Below, one piece after another: positions 46,567-58,774 of a stretch of DNA of 64,000 nucleotides. The notes under the pieces were generated by a model. That model was not told the origin of the DNA. It saw only the letters and a list, made by a program, of their open reading frames with translations, and did no database searches. Positions within the stretch are counted from its first letter, which is position 1. Each line of letters starts with the position of its first letter. The position numbers were made by a program, and so were the translations under genes. This DNA comes from Erythrophleum ivorense (Eukaryota > Streptophyta > Magnoliopsida > Fabales > Fabaceae): positions 9,734,696-9,798,695 of the forward strand of contig JAIUCV010000022.1 in the NCBI GenBank assembly GCA_026724425.1, written 5' to 3'.

Positions 46567-49500
46567 TATAATATCCAATTTTTCAAAAACTAAACCCAAA
46601 CCTATATCTTGATAAAAGAAGACTCTAAAGTAAAACAAATTAAGGCCAATTAAGAGTAAAATGCTAATTAGAGCATCTAGAAATGTGGTTAAGAAACTAA
46701 AAATGACATGAAACTAGAGCCAAAATAACAAAACAGAATGAACTAGAAACTTAGTGGCAAAATTGTAATTTTTGGCAAATTTTTAGAAATTTAAAAGAAG
46801 AGGTTTTAAATGGTAAAATTGAGTTCACAAAGGTTTTCAGAGGCCTTGAAAAATATAAGAACCACCATAATGGTTAAAACCCTTCTAATGTGCGATTGAT
46901 ATTATCAGTTGGCCTGAACTTTACCCGGATCACTTTAGATTGTTTTGATCCCATAAATTTGAAAGTATAATGCCTTTAACAAACTAGAGGACCTAAGACA
47001 GTTCTAAAAAAAGAGTCAAAATGAACTTAAATGGAGGATTTTAAGTTATGGGATGTAATCAGTATTTTTGTAATTGTTTTAAAATGCTTCTTTTCTCTTT
47101 ATATAAGGCCAACCATGTCCCACCAATCTTATAACCAACCTAAATCACTTCTAGAACAGACTAGGAAGACTTACCAAAGGAAGGGGAGCAGAAGGTGGAA
47201 GAAAGAGCAATCTATATAAGAAACTATGCACTTTTTCATGGTACAGTATTTACAAACTTTCTTCTTCTCTTTAAGCCCTCTTTATTGATGGTTTTAGGTT
47301 CTTGAGAGAAGCACTTTGGTAGCTAGTTACTTGGAAGAAGGAAAGGATTTGAGGAAACTAATTATAGCATCAAATTCTCCTCTTAACAAGCATTAAAACA
47401 AGGTATGTATCATGATAAAATACTTGCTTCTTCTTATCTTCTCTTTTCTCCCTATGTTTGGCCATCCTTAGGAGGTATTAGAGGAGTTGAATTTCGGCCA
47501 AAACATGATGGGGACAAGGGTTTTAAGGCATGGAGATTAAGAATATGCAATTGAAATTACTTAAGGAGCTTTAGAAACCAAGATAAGATAATTTGGGTTT
47601 CAATTGCACCTTGAAAGTTTTGAAACCATAAGAAGCTATTTCAAGCCATGTCAAATCATAATTAAACTAGAAAGAGGCTACGGAATATCCATAAGTGCCA
47701 AGAATCCCCAGAAGAATTAGCAAACTCCATGAAACCCTATTCTTGTGAATGTCTTGGCCATGAAGGAGAAGTAGTACCTAGGAAGAGTTTTCAACAATTC
47801 CAAGGTCATAAATGGTCTAGATATGAATTATAAATACTAAAGGAACTATTAGTTTAAATTTAGAAACTTTATTTTGAAAGGTAAAATTTTATAATTGAAT
47901 TATGCTTAAAGAAGCAACTTGGTACTAGGCTCCTTAAATGAAGTTTATGATGGCTCTAATGAGTTCTAATAGAGTCATATAACTCAAGTTGAGTGAGACT
48001 TTAGAGCTGATAAATTGATTTATAAGAGTTGCTTCCTAATGCCATACAGATGAGCCGTATGTGTGTTTAAACTCCTAATTGACTTGTATAAAGCTAGTAT
48101 GAGTATAGGCATGATTCCATTGTTAATTTTGTGCTTCATTTGATGTGTCTAGGCCAAGAAAATGAGATTTCATTCAAGTGTGGGTTTAGTGCCTTGGAAG
48201 CGGGGAAAGAAACAAAAGAGAACTAATTAGAATTTTTAGATCAAGGTAGCTTTTCCTTCATTCTTGTACATGTATACTTGGTTGCTTGAGTGTCTTAGAT
48301 TGCTGGTTTGTATTGTATGCAAGTGATGTGAAATATTGATTGATTGATAATTATATACAATTGTATGGCATTTGATTACATTTGGAATTGGTCTAGCTCT
48401 TGAATGGGTAAGGTTGTGTCAAAAGTCTCTTAAAATACGTGAAATGAAGGCAAAAGTCCTTAAATGTGTGGCAAATTAGGCTAAAAGTCTCAATTTTAAG
48501 TAAGGCTAAGTCAAACGTCCCTAAAAGAGGGTGAGGCTAAACTAAAAATCCCTAATTGTTGGATGAGGTTAGATAAAAAATCCCTAAAGCATGTGATTGT
48601 TCTTAATGAAGTCATAGGATCCCTAATGCATAAACATGAATGATACATGATTGTAAGACATACATACTTGCATTCTTTGAACTTGAGTGAGCCATACATG
48701 TATGCTTAAATGTTAGATTAGTTATTAGAATTCTTTAAATCTCATTTCCCCCTATTTCCACTAACCATGACTAGATGACTTTCAAAGAATCAAGAATGAT
48801 GATAAAAAAACTTAAAGAGAGCTTCTTTGACAAAGAAATCCATTTTAAGACATATTCTTATAACTATGATTATGTATTTATATATTTTGATCTATGAACA
48901 TTCCAAAATACTTAAAAGTACTAGCATATGATGTAAAAACCATTTATGAGTGGTAATATATGATATTATGTAATTTGACCCCTTGAGTTCTTGATTATGT
49001 GTGTATATAATGGCAAGTAAAATGGTGAATTTGAGTTGTATGGTATTTGTGGCATGTTGAGCTAGTCATACATGATATATTTATGATTAAAAACATGCTC
49101 AAGAATAGACATAGCATAATATGGCTCATTTTGAACCATTTTGAACCAAAATTTCCATATTTTGAGCTATAATATGTTCATGAACCATTGATAAAGAAAA
49201 TGGACTAATCTTGGCTAAAATTTGGTAGGCATTTAGAGCATATTAATAGCTTTCTATAGAGCTAAAGATCATAACTTTTAGAGATCTGTATAATATTTTA
49301 TGAATTTGTTGAAGTTGGCTGAATTATACAGTAAATACTGGTTTACTATTCCTATGGTTAGGTTTTATTTTCTGGGTTTTTCAAGAGCCAAGTAAGCTTG
49401 TTTTGACTTGAAATTTTTATAGTAGTTAGCTTTCATTATAAGCTTTTTGTAGCCATTAAATTTGCGTAAATCAAAGTTGTGATTTTTCGAAGTTTGACAT

Positions 49501-49760
49501 CTATTATGCATTAAAATGGTCAAATGGTGCATATGATGAAACCAATGAAATTTATGCCTATTTTGGGAAGTCTTAAGTCTAACAAATTGGTTTAGTATGA
49601 AATTGAAGAAAGAAATGACGAAAATCCTTATTATGTGAAAATTATATGATTGATGCCTTTAATAATGATAAATTTCATCGTTGAATGTGTGAATATGATT
49701 AATTGTTGTTAAAAGAGGAACATAACATAAGATTTATGTATAATCCTTAATGGTATGATA
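46567..49760 (+). mobile_element. T11: T-family solo LTR, decayed ends
   Basis: Begins TATAATATCC at 46567 (TGTAATATCC with one transition) and ends ATGGTATGATA at 49760 (compare ATGGTATTACA of T3), 3194 bp. Flanks ATAAA (46562-46566) and ATGAG (49761-49765) differ at two positions, both G/A transitions. Contains donor-like GT at 47403 and 48246, tctaggccaag at ~48149, array 48405-48590 and a degraded hairpin near 48727. The most eroded of the bounded T copies, so its boundaries are less certain. Confidence 0.6.
48405..48590 (+). repeat. Degenerate ~31-bp tandem array, T11 copy
   Basis: About five units with aaaagtcyc and gtaaggctaag cores, spacing 30-38 bp, more eroded than in T8. Confidence 0.5.
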
Positions 49761-51457
49761 ATGAGGATCTTGAATCTACCACCCATTTAACATAAAATCA
49801 TTGAAAACTCTAAGATAGAACACCAGAGGTGTAGTTTTGACCATTCATGAGATAAAGCAACCTAGGATGTTTCTTTGATGATTCTAAGGTTAAAAGAGGT
49901 CCAAATATGAATTATAAAGATGAAAGAAAGTATTAGTTGCATCAAATTGACCATATTTTGAAAAGCCAAAAGCTAAAGTCACATATAAAGCATAGTTAAG
50001 CAATGTGTAGGAGCTTAAGTTTTAGCTAGTGTTTTATGGCTTAATTATGTTCTTTGAGAACCAAATAAGTCATATATGAAGTTAAAATAAAGTTTAAAAG
50101 CCAAGAAACTCAAATTAGAAAATAGAGGCTTAAGAACCAAATGAATATGACCAAATAAAAGATTTTTGACAAGTGAAATGGTCATTTTGAGTAATAAGGC
50201 AAATTTTAATTAATGAATCAGTTTACTAGACTAGTCAAGTTATAAGAACTTTTCCCATAGCAAGAAACTCCATAGAATCTCAAGTTGGCATATCAAGTTT
50301 GCTAAAATAGACCCATAATGAGTATGAAAATGTATCTCTACTTATGGAGGCCTTAATAGATGAATTTGGGCTTGAAACTTTGTAGACATTTAGAGGACAT
50401 CATAAAGTTTCAAATGAGACATAATTTTGTAATTTTTGAATTTGTACAGAATATTTTATGAATATCCAAATTTGCCCTGTATCAGTTTTGGTCCTTGGAC
50501 GGCCCTAAGTTTTGACTCTTTTTAAGAACCAAATAATCTAGTTTAAATATGAAAATTTTATAATAGCTAAGGTATATCAATAGCTTCCTAACAAGTCTTA
50601 TTTTGCCTAATTTGGACATTCCTAGCCAAAGTTGTAAATCTCTGAATTGGGCCAAAAAAGCTATTAAAACCAAAATGTATGCCCTGTAGCAGATCTAGTT
50701 TTTGAAGCATTTGAAGGGCCAAATGAAATTATTTTGCTCTAAAACTTATACAATAGAAAGTGCATGTTTAGGACTTTCTAATAAGCTAAAATTTGCTAAA
50801 TTTGGAGGTCTCTAGTTCAAGTTATGATTTTTCAAAATTTAAGACTAATTATGGCCAAAATGAGCTTCAAGTGAGCATAAGTAGAGAGGTATGTCTTCAA
50901 GGCCTTTAATTTATGTCTAGCACTTTATATTAATGATTTAAGTCTAGTTAAACTATGGTTAACCATAACCTTGCCTAATTTGATGTTTAAGGCCAAGTTA
51001 ATGGGACTAAATTGGAGCTAATAAGATGATCAAGTTTAAGTAGGTGGTTTTGGCACTAGGTTAAGCATATTTTAGGTAGCTTACTCTTCCTTTTCCTTAC
51101 ATCCATAATGATATGTTCAAACTTTGTATTGCATTATGTGTTTTGGTTGCCACTATTAACATGCTTTCATTTTGTTATGAGTTGGTTATGTTTCTATGAT
51201 CACGTGCTTGAGTTGCTTGATAACTTATGGCTAAGAGGGGGCATTGGGAATGAATACAGTATTTCACCCAAGGCCTAATAGAAAAGCTGAATTGAAGATA
51301 GTCATGGCCATGATAAAGTAAGATAGAGCATGTGTAAAGTTATGAATGAATATATTCCATGCCAACTCTATGCTTTATTTTGCATGCCATACATGTTTGC
51401 ATTTACATGCTTAATTGTCATATGTGTGTATCTAAATGTGGATAGAGTACTACTACA

Positions 51458-51477
51458 GAGATTCTCTCCAGAATCTC
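51458..51477 (+). other. Conserved LTR hairpin, T10 copy
   Basis: GAGATTCT, loop CTCC, AGAATCTC: perfect 8-bp stem, the longest in the window. Followed by atcctttctc. Confidence 0.55.
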
Positions 51478-52164
51478 ATCCTTTCTCTATTTTTTCCCAC
51501 TAACTAGTGTCAGAAATAAGATGAGCTAAATGCAAGGGCAAGCAAGGTGCTTATGGCTATGAGCTATATAGAAATAGCTATATGTAATTAGTTTTATTTC
51601 TATTATTTAAGGATTGTAAGAATACATATATAAAGTTATGAGTTTTTCTTTCTATAAGTATTGTATTATGTGATGTTATGTTAGAATAAGCATGTACGAG
51701 AAGTGACAAAATGAGTGTGATGTTTATAAGCATTGAGTTGGGCTAGATGATAACTGAGCATTAAAGTGCTAGATTAGAATGCTAAGTATAAGATATTTAT
51801 GTACATGTTATGACTGAGAAACTGGATTGTAAATATGGCCTTTTAATGGCTTGGAAGCCTTAAATTTTAAGGGGAAGTTCTGTCGAATTTCATTTCAAAT
51901 TTATGTTATTTTATTTTATGGTTAGCATGTATATATTTAGGAGTTAAAATGAGCTGTTAAGTAGATAGTAAGGTCATGGGCTCAATTTAATATCAATAAG
52001 TGAATAAAGGAGATGAGTTGAAGTAAAGAAAAGTTTCCTCAAATTCTTGGCTATATAACCTTACAAATAGATAATTGCCTGTCATATAAGCTTAATTAAC
52101 TAAGACCTAGATAAGCTAAGGCATTGTAGGATAGCCCTCTGTGAATGTGATTAGGGTAATCTAA

Positions 52165-52345
52165 AAGATCTTTTTGGCCAAAGAACCTTCATTTGTTGAG
52201 CTGGAGGGAGATGCGGAAGCCTTCATATTGGAATAGGCCGAGTCAGTCAAAGGAGGAATGGCTAAAGTGGTGGCCAAAGTAGTCTTTATGAAGCATAAGG
52301 AAGGTATGTTAAGGCATTTCAAACCCTTATACATCAAAGCTCATA
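52165..52345 (+). pseudogene. Ty3/gypsy polyprotein relic, region just before protease
   Basis: One plus frame reads KIFLAKEPSFVELEGDAEA, an in-frame TAG at 52234-52236, a short acidic/lysine stretch, then EGMLRHFKPLYIKAHI, and is cut at 52346 by T12. The RH(F/L)KPLYI(K/R)A(H/Y) motif followed by protease is characteristic of the Gag-Pol linker of plant Ty3/gypsy elements (Tat/Athila-type and relatives); the catalytic D-S/T/N-G triad would have followed but is not in the window. About 60 codons remain. This is the only Ty3/gypsy coding sequence I recognise outside G. Confidence 0.5.
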
Positions 52346-53263
52346 TTTAATACCTTAACCTCCTACCCCTTACACAATAGTCACATAGGCTATCCCAACA
52401 CATATTTGGTTTGTTGGTACATATTTGCAAGAGTGAGACACTTTCATGCATGGGTAATTGTGTAACGAAAAACTCAATTAATTCATTTTATGCTTTAGGG
52501 ACCATGTGAGCTCATCCATATCATTTTCCATCCATAATATATCCATTCAAATCATAAACATCACAACTCATCTCATACATCATGGATTTGGAACCAAATT
52601 TCAAGAAGAACTAGATTTGCTCTCAGGTTTGCTATCATAAGTTTTTGATATGAATTTTAACAATTAATAAATAATTTTAGAAAAATTAAAATCATATATA
52701 TAATATCTTTCTAGAAATATTTGGATGTCAAATAGTGAGTAAAAATAGTTCCAAACCAAGATAAAGTATTTAACCCACAAAAAGTAATAGAAGAGTACTT
52801 CAGGTCAGTTCTCAGATAGCTCCAAGACCTGAAACTTTAAAAAATTGGTTCTCCATCTACGGAGTTCCAAATGAGGTGATCTTGATAGTCATGAAAATCT
52901 TATGATATCTAGTTTATGCCTGTAAAATTTCATAAGTATTGGACTTCATTTGGCCCACAAGTGACATAGAGAAGCAAGCTGACCATATAAACAGTATACA
53001 TACCAATTCTACATATTTTGGCCAACTTTAAAAAATCATAATAAATTTTTTAGAGCTCTAAATTGAGTGATATTTAGCTTTATGAAAAGATCTAGATGAG
53101 ACCTATTTGCTAGCAAAATTTCATGCAAAAAGCCATCCATTTGGTCAGACTTTGGTTTAGCTCAAGAATTGGTCAATTTGGAAGTCCATAATGGTATCAT
53201 AAGGCACCAAATGACTTGCCTAACATTTCATAACCACTTGGTCACATCCAAAGGAATAATTAC

Positions 53264-53957
53264 TGTAATACCATAATTTTTTACCTTATCTCATGTCATT
53301 CTCATACTTCACATCATGCATTTCATGAAGGAGCAAGAAAAAGGGATAAAAAATAATGAATTTCTTAGCGTTGCGCTATGCATAAATTTTTCATTCGGAG
53401 TCCCGTGGGCCATATAAACTCATGTATTACATTCCCATATTTAATTACATAGATACAACTCATTTGCATCATTAAAGGTGGCCTACATCTTGTGAAACTC
53501 AAAGGGAAGCATGAAATACATACATATATTTTCGACCAGATTTTTCACATTTTTGTCACAAAACTTTAAAAAATCATAACTAATTCTAGAAAAATCAAAA
53601 TCATAAATTCTTGGCCATTATGGAAAGCTACACATGTCTACTTCATGCTAAAAATATTTACAGACCATAACATCCATCACAAAAGGTGTTTGACATTCGA
53701 AAAGGTTCAGAGGTCAGGTTGTTCACTGGTGCTATTACAGAATTCCGTAGCAAACTTCAAAAATGTGCAATTAATTCCAATCTAGAAAGTTGTGGATGTT
53801 AAATAGGGAAAAAAAATAACTCCAAACCAGTTCAGGCATGCCCAGACCTTGAAACTCAATCAAAAAGTTACTGAAGTCGGCTGGAGTTCCTGATACTAGA
53901 CAGATTTTTTGAAAATTCATATTTTCCTCTCTAGACATTCAAATGAGGTGCTTCTAA
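53264..53957 (-). mobile_element. T13: truncated T-family LTR inside T12
   Basis: Starts tgtaatacca at 53264 after attac and follows T5 10155-10890, including the cggagtcccgtgggcc-like block and the repeated gaaaatt/taattc words. Stops at about 53955-53963, where T12 sequence (taatcctaatagctc) resumes. About 690 of an expected ~3.6 kb remains; no right TSD exists. Confidence 0.7.
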
Positions 53958-54109
53958 TAATAATCCTAATAGCTCTTAACCCTTTCAAGCATATATAATG
54001 GATGCAATTTCATGTCAAAGAATGCATGTATGACATTTAGGCTACTCATGAACATACAAAAATTGTTTTTCTTATCATATAAACTCATACATAGCAAATA
54101 TAGGCTCTC

Positions 54110-54300
54110 AAGGGCATTGATCTAGCCTCACCCAACTTCTTTAGGACTTTTGGATTTGTCTCACCCACTTTTAAGGGACTTTTGATGTAGCTTCACTCTT
54201 CTTGAGACTTTTGGCTTTATCTTACCCATTCTTAAAGACTTTTGGCTCATCCTCACCCATGCTATAGGACTTTTGGCATAACCAAACACATTCACGCCAC
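54110..54300 (-). repeat. Degenerate ~31-bp tandem array, T12 copy
   Basis: About six units with ggacttttgg and ctcaccca cores on the plus strand, antisense of the T8 array; parallels T4 9295-9480. Confidence 0.6.
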
Positions 54301-55905
54301 TTTGCATACATAATCACATTTCAAGAAGCATAATGGTACTATAACATGTAAGCAATGGTTATAAGCATTTCTCATAGTTCAAACATACAGACAAGCACTC
54401 AAAAATGAGAAAATAACCAAGCAATGCATGAGAGAAAGATTAGAGAGCTACCTTGAAGTAAGAATACAACTTTTCCCTTTACTTATTCTTTCCCTCTCTC
54501 GGCCACACACTTGCAACTAGGTAGCACTTGGTTTTCTTGGTCTAGACACAACAAATAGGGCATATTTCAATCATAGGAACAAGCTTTAGCTTTATACACA
54601 CTCCATGGAAACTCACTTTCCCTTATGACTCTGTAATGGTTCCATATAAGACCTAATGAAGCAACTCTTGTAATTCATGATCTTGGCTCCTATGTCTCCT
54701 TCAATCAAAGTCTCTTGACTCCCTTTGGACTTCTTGGAGCCATCACAAATTCATTTCTAAGAGCCTAAATACAAGTTGATTCTTTAAATTTTAAAATAGA
54801 ATTTACATCTTCATCTCATAAACTAAGGTTTCTAAATTTATTCCAAGCCTTCCTTTGATATTCATCTATCATGTTAAGTCCCTTGCTAGCCTTAGAAAAA
54901 TTTAAAACACTCCTTAAGTGCATGGAGCATTGAGAGGTCATGTCGCGCAACCCCCAAAATAAAACTATATTGAATTGAAATTTATAATTAGTGGCACAAC
55001 CTAGGTCATCTCCCTTGGAAATGAAATTCAATGTTAAATTGGGTTTTCTAAATGTAAGAGAACTCTAAAAATTACCTAATTAAAGGGGGTTTGATCTAAT
55101 TAAATTAAGTAAAATGAAGTTGAATTAAAATTCCTACTCACTACCTAATTGCATGAATTATGGTTGAATGATAGACATGTGACTAGTTTTGGATTCGTCC
55201 CTTGGTATCCACTATCCTTATCCTAATCCAATTATCATTGATTATGGTCTAAGAGTCCCTAATTGTGTCCAATACAAATTATCTTGGGTTACGACTCAAG
55301 ATTCAAGAAATTAACAAGTTAATATTAAATTGAAACCTCAACCTTGCATTAAATCATTAATTCTTGTCATTAAGATCAATGAACATTAAATTTGACTGAT
55401 TAAATGATTAATTAGCCTCTGAATCATCACCCTAAGATGTTTAATCAACTAATTAAACTCTAAGGAATCCTTAAATTAGATAATTAAGCACACAATTTCA
55501 CTTATACATTTCATTGAACACCTTGATGGCATACATGGGAAATTGGAGAATAATGAAAAATTTAATGCTAAATCCAATCAATTAATCATTCAAAAAGTAT
55601 TCTAATTAGTGTTTAACTAGCCACTAATTACAAACAACACAAATTCCCAATCAAATGCATCTCAACCAAGTATGTACAAGAAAAAAGAAAAGTGTAAAAA
55701 AGTAGGAAAATCTTAGCCAAAATTCTGTTTATAATCTGGATTCAAGCTTCTCTAAGAGTCTTCTTCCAAGCTAGCCACTTAAGAAAATTAGAGCTTCATT
55801 TGATATGAAAGGATGGAGGAAATAGGATGGAATGAAGCTATTGTGTATAGAGTGTGACGGTGGAACGGCCTCTGAATAGGTGTTATTTTATTTGATGGAT
55901 GATGC

Positions 55906-58774
55906 TTGGTGGCTCGTCGTACAACCCTCAAAATAATACTAGGCTGATAAGATATGTAGCGAATGGCACAACCTAGGTCATCTCCCTTGGAATTGGCGTT
56001 CAATGTTTAATTGAGTGTTCTAAATGTTAAAAGACTCTAAGAATTCCTAAACTAAGGGGGTTTTGATTTAATTAAACTATGCAAAAACTAAATTGAATTA
56101 AATTTCCTAATTGCTATCTAATTGTATGGATTATGGTCTTGTGACTAGCTTTGGATTCGCCCCTTGGTATCCACTATCCTTATCCTAATCTAATTGTGAT
56201 TAATTCTGGCCTAAGAGTCCCTAATCGTATTCATAACAATTTATCTTGAGTAACCACGCAAGATTCAAGAAATCAACGATCTAATGTTGAATTGAAACCT
56301 CACATCCAAATTAAATTGTCAATTCTTGTTTTAGGATCAATGAACATCCAAATTGATTGATTAACTAATTTGATTAGCCTCTGAATCATCTTAAATATTT
56401 AATTAACCAACTAAACATTAAGGAATCCTCAATTTAAACAATTAAGCTCACTCATGTATTTTATCGAATACCTTCGAAGCATACATGGGAATTCAAATAA
56501 TATTGAAATTAATCAGATCAATTAATCAACAAAAATGTTTCCTAATCAGTGTCTAACCAGCCACTAATTATAATTACACAATTTCCCTATCAAATACATC
56601 TTAACCAAGAAAATAAATGAAAGAGAAAAAGTGTAGGAATATAGAGAAATCATTAGCCAAAATTCTGAATTATTCTTCCATGGATTCAAGCTTCTCCAAG
56701 GACTTCCTCCTAGCTAGCCTCAAGATGAATTAGAAAATCATGGAATGTGGAGATGGATTGATGGAATGGTTGGAATATGGATGGATGAATGAAGGCATGG
56801 ATGATGAATGGTGTGTGAATGGTTGATGAATGGTGTCTCGTTCCGAATGAATGGATGGTCGAATAAATAGACAAGGGGTTGCTAAATTATAGAGACGTGA
56901 GTTGGTGGAATTGTGAATGGACTAGGATGAATATATGGAGGCGTGTGGAATAATGACTCTCTTCCTCATTAAAAAATCACGTGCCATAGCCTCTTCTCAT
57001 TAACGTGATATTCTTTTCTAAACTCAGCTTCTTCGTGTTTTGCTCGTGCCTTCTGCTCTTAATATATATATCACAAGCTTGCATTGCAGATAGTGTGGGC
57101 CCCATTGAATATAATAATCCACTTGCTGAATTATTCATGTTATCCATGCAGCTCTTCTTCGCATTTTCTGCGTAGCTCTTCGTATCATGCAGCTTCATCA
57201 TTCTTTGCTTCCTTGTTCAGTCCTCGATCCAGTGTCACTTCTTCTCTTTAATCTCCAGCTTCTTCATGCGTTTTTCACGTGTTCTCTTCCTGCTCGAGTT
57301 CAGCTCCTTTTGCATCTTCTTCTTCATGTTCTGCTCGACTAGTGCTTCCTCGTGGAACTCGTTCAGCTCATTCTTCCTTCAGCTCATCAAGCTTCATTAA
57401 TCTAGCGTCTTTTGCCCAGCTCAAGATTGCCTCATGCTTGCTTATTCATGTAGCATTTTCCAACTTCTGTTCTTATATGTAGCTTCTTTCATTCGTTTCC
57501 AGCTGCTGTTCTAGCTCATGCATCATTCAGCTTCAGCGTTGCTTTCATTCTGCACAGCGTTGAGCTTCCTCATGCAGTTCAGCAGCTTCTTCTTTTGTTT
57601 ACTTTCACGTCTTGCATTGTTCTTTTCTGCTGTAGCCTCTAACGTGTTTTCTAGCTCCCAAGCTTCTCGTTCATTTAGCTTGTAATTACATTGTCCAGCA
57701 TGGCTTCACCTTCAGCTCTTCCTTCCCAGCTCAGCGTTGAGCTTGCTCGCGTTTTTCCAGCCATGTTTCTTCCAGCGTTTGCCCTTGCGTGGTTCTTCCA
57801 TGTTTTTACAGCTTATGCATCCTTTCCATGTCAGCTTTGCATGGGTGTTTGAAGCCTTCATCACGTAAATCTCCTCCCTGTTCAACAGCATCTTCATCTT
57901 TTCTTTTCAAAGCCCAGAACCCATAGCTGCATGCTTCTTTTTCACTCAACCAAGCTCATCACGTGCTCTGCATTTTGAGTCTACTTCTTCTCTTTCTCTC
58001 ATTCAGCTCCAGCGTCTTCTTCTTCTTGATGTCCACGTGAAACTCTTCTCCCTTGCCACGAGTTTCCCACATCAACTTGAGCTTCATCCTCTGCTTTGTG
58101 CTTTAACCCTAGCTTCTGTTTCTTGCTTCTTTTTTTTGTTCTTCACGTGTTTTTCTTTTCTTCAAACCCAAAATCTCACTTCCACGTCATCTTCTTTGCT
58201 GCCCATGTGCTCTTCCTCACGTCAACTCCTTTATGGGTGGACCAGAGATATGTGTGAATGAGTTTGTGAGTTGGACGTGCTTCCTTTTGCTGTGTGTGTG
58301 AGTGTTCCAAAGCTACTAGAACTCATGGCCTGCACTCTATCACGTGAGCCCGTGCCTTCTCTACTCATCCTAACTAAGCATGTGCATATTTGTGGCATGG
58401 CTGTTCTTCATCAGCATTTCTCTAGCTTCATTCATTCCTTAGCTTTTTCTTCACGTGGCTTCATTTGGCTTCATTTGCATGACTCACTCATTCATTTCTT
58501 TCTCATTTAAACTTCAGCTTAAGATCTCCTTTGATGCTTCTCCATTCAAGCTCTAATTGTCAAAAAAATAATCTGCACAAAAAGATAGAAAAATTCACAT
58601 AATTCATTTAAAATGATTTATGTATTTAAAATCAATTATTTTTCCAATTAATTCATAAAGTGCAAAGAATGGCTATTAAAATAAAATTCCATCTAAATAC
58701 ACCCCTAGAATCATATTTGGTCACTAAAATGCTTAAGTTAAGAGGATTAAAACATATAGAATTCATGCTTATCA
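55906..58774 (-). mobile_element. G2: solo LTR related to G, inserted in G's 3' LTR
   Basis: Bounded by comparison with the uninterrupted 5' LTR of G: the empty site reads gatgatgcccccc, here split as gatgatgc | G2 | atgcccccc, giving a 4-bp TSD ATGC. Left part (55906-56720) is homologous to the G LTR (acaaccctcaaaataat, then tggcacaacctaggtcatc), and the right part (58530-58774) resembles the G LTR right end, finishing CTTATCA. The middle, about 56720-58500, is unlike G: CT-rich, relatively GC-rich, repetitive (agctc, ttcttc, cagcgttgagctt twice) and contains the CACGTG cluster. Length 2869 bp. Several short open frames are low-complexity and not convincing genes. Confidence 0.75.
56978..58457. 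promoter_or_regulatory. Cluster of CACGTG (G-box) palindromes in G2
   Basis: Seven exact CACGTG sites at 56978, 57276, 57960, 58034, 58144, 58341 and 58452, plus further ACGT cores (for example 57606, 57641, 57863, 58183, 58218). Under equal base use 1480 bp should hold about 0.4 such hexamers, fewer in AT-rich DNA. G-boxes bind plant bZIP and bHLH factors (established). Whether these are functional or remnants of an old short tandem repeat cannot be told from sequence. Confidence 0.5.

Larger units (their letters stand above)
45428..52163 (+). mobile_element. T10: T-family LTR split by T11 (right end uncertain)
   Basis: Starts TGTAACATTC at 45428. Own sequence 45428-46566 and 49766 to about 52163. 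The second part opens with words shared with 15640-15800 of T3 and 47770-47880 of T11, and carries the hairpin at 51458-51477, so it resumes an LTR at the expected internal position. No TGTTACA end or GGACA repeat of the left flank is visible. The end is set just before the coding relic at 52165 and could be off by tens of bases, or the true end may be deleted. Confidence 0.6.
52346..54930 (-). mobile_element. T12: T-family LTR, partial, split by T13 and cut by G
   Basis: Begins tttaatacct at 52346, matching the T4 start tgtaatacct. 52346-53263 parallels T4 7883-8795, and 53958-54930 parallels T4 9150-10130. The counterpart of T4 8795-9145 is missing at the T13 junction. The remainder of T12 would lie right of G, beyond the window. 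An antisense tandem array lies at 54110-54300. Confidence 0.7.

Noticed and set aside
58037..58510. Adjacent plus frames of 74 and 79 codons in the GC-richer G2 block
   Set aside because: Low-complexity Ser/Leu/Phe composition, no domain, no conserved start; inside an LTR bounded by a TSD.
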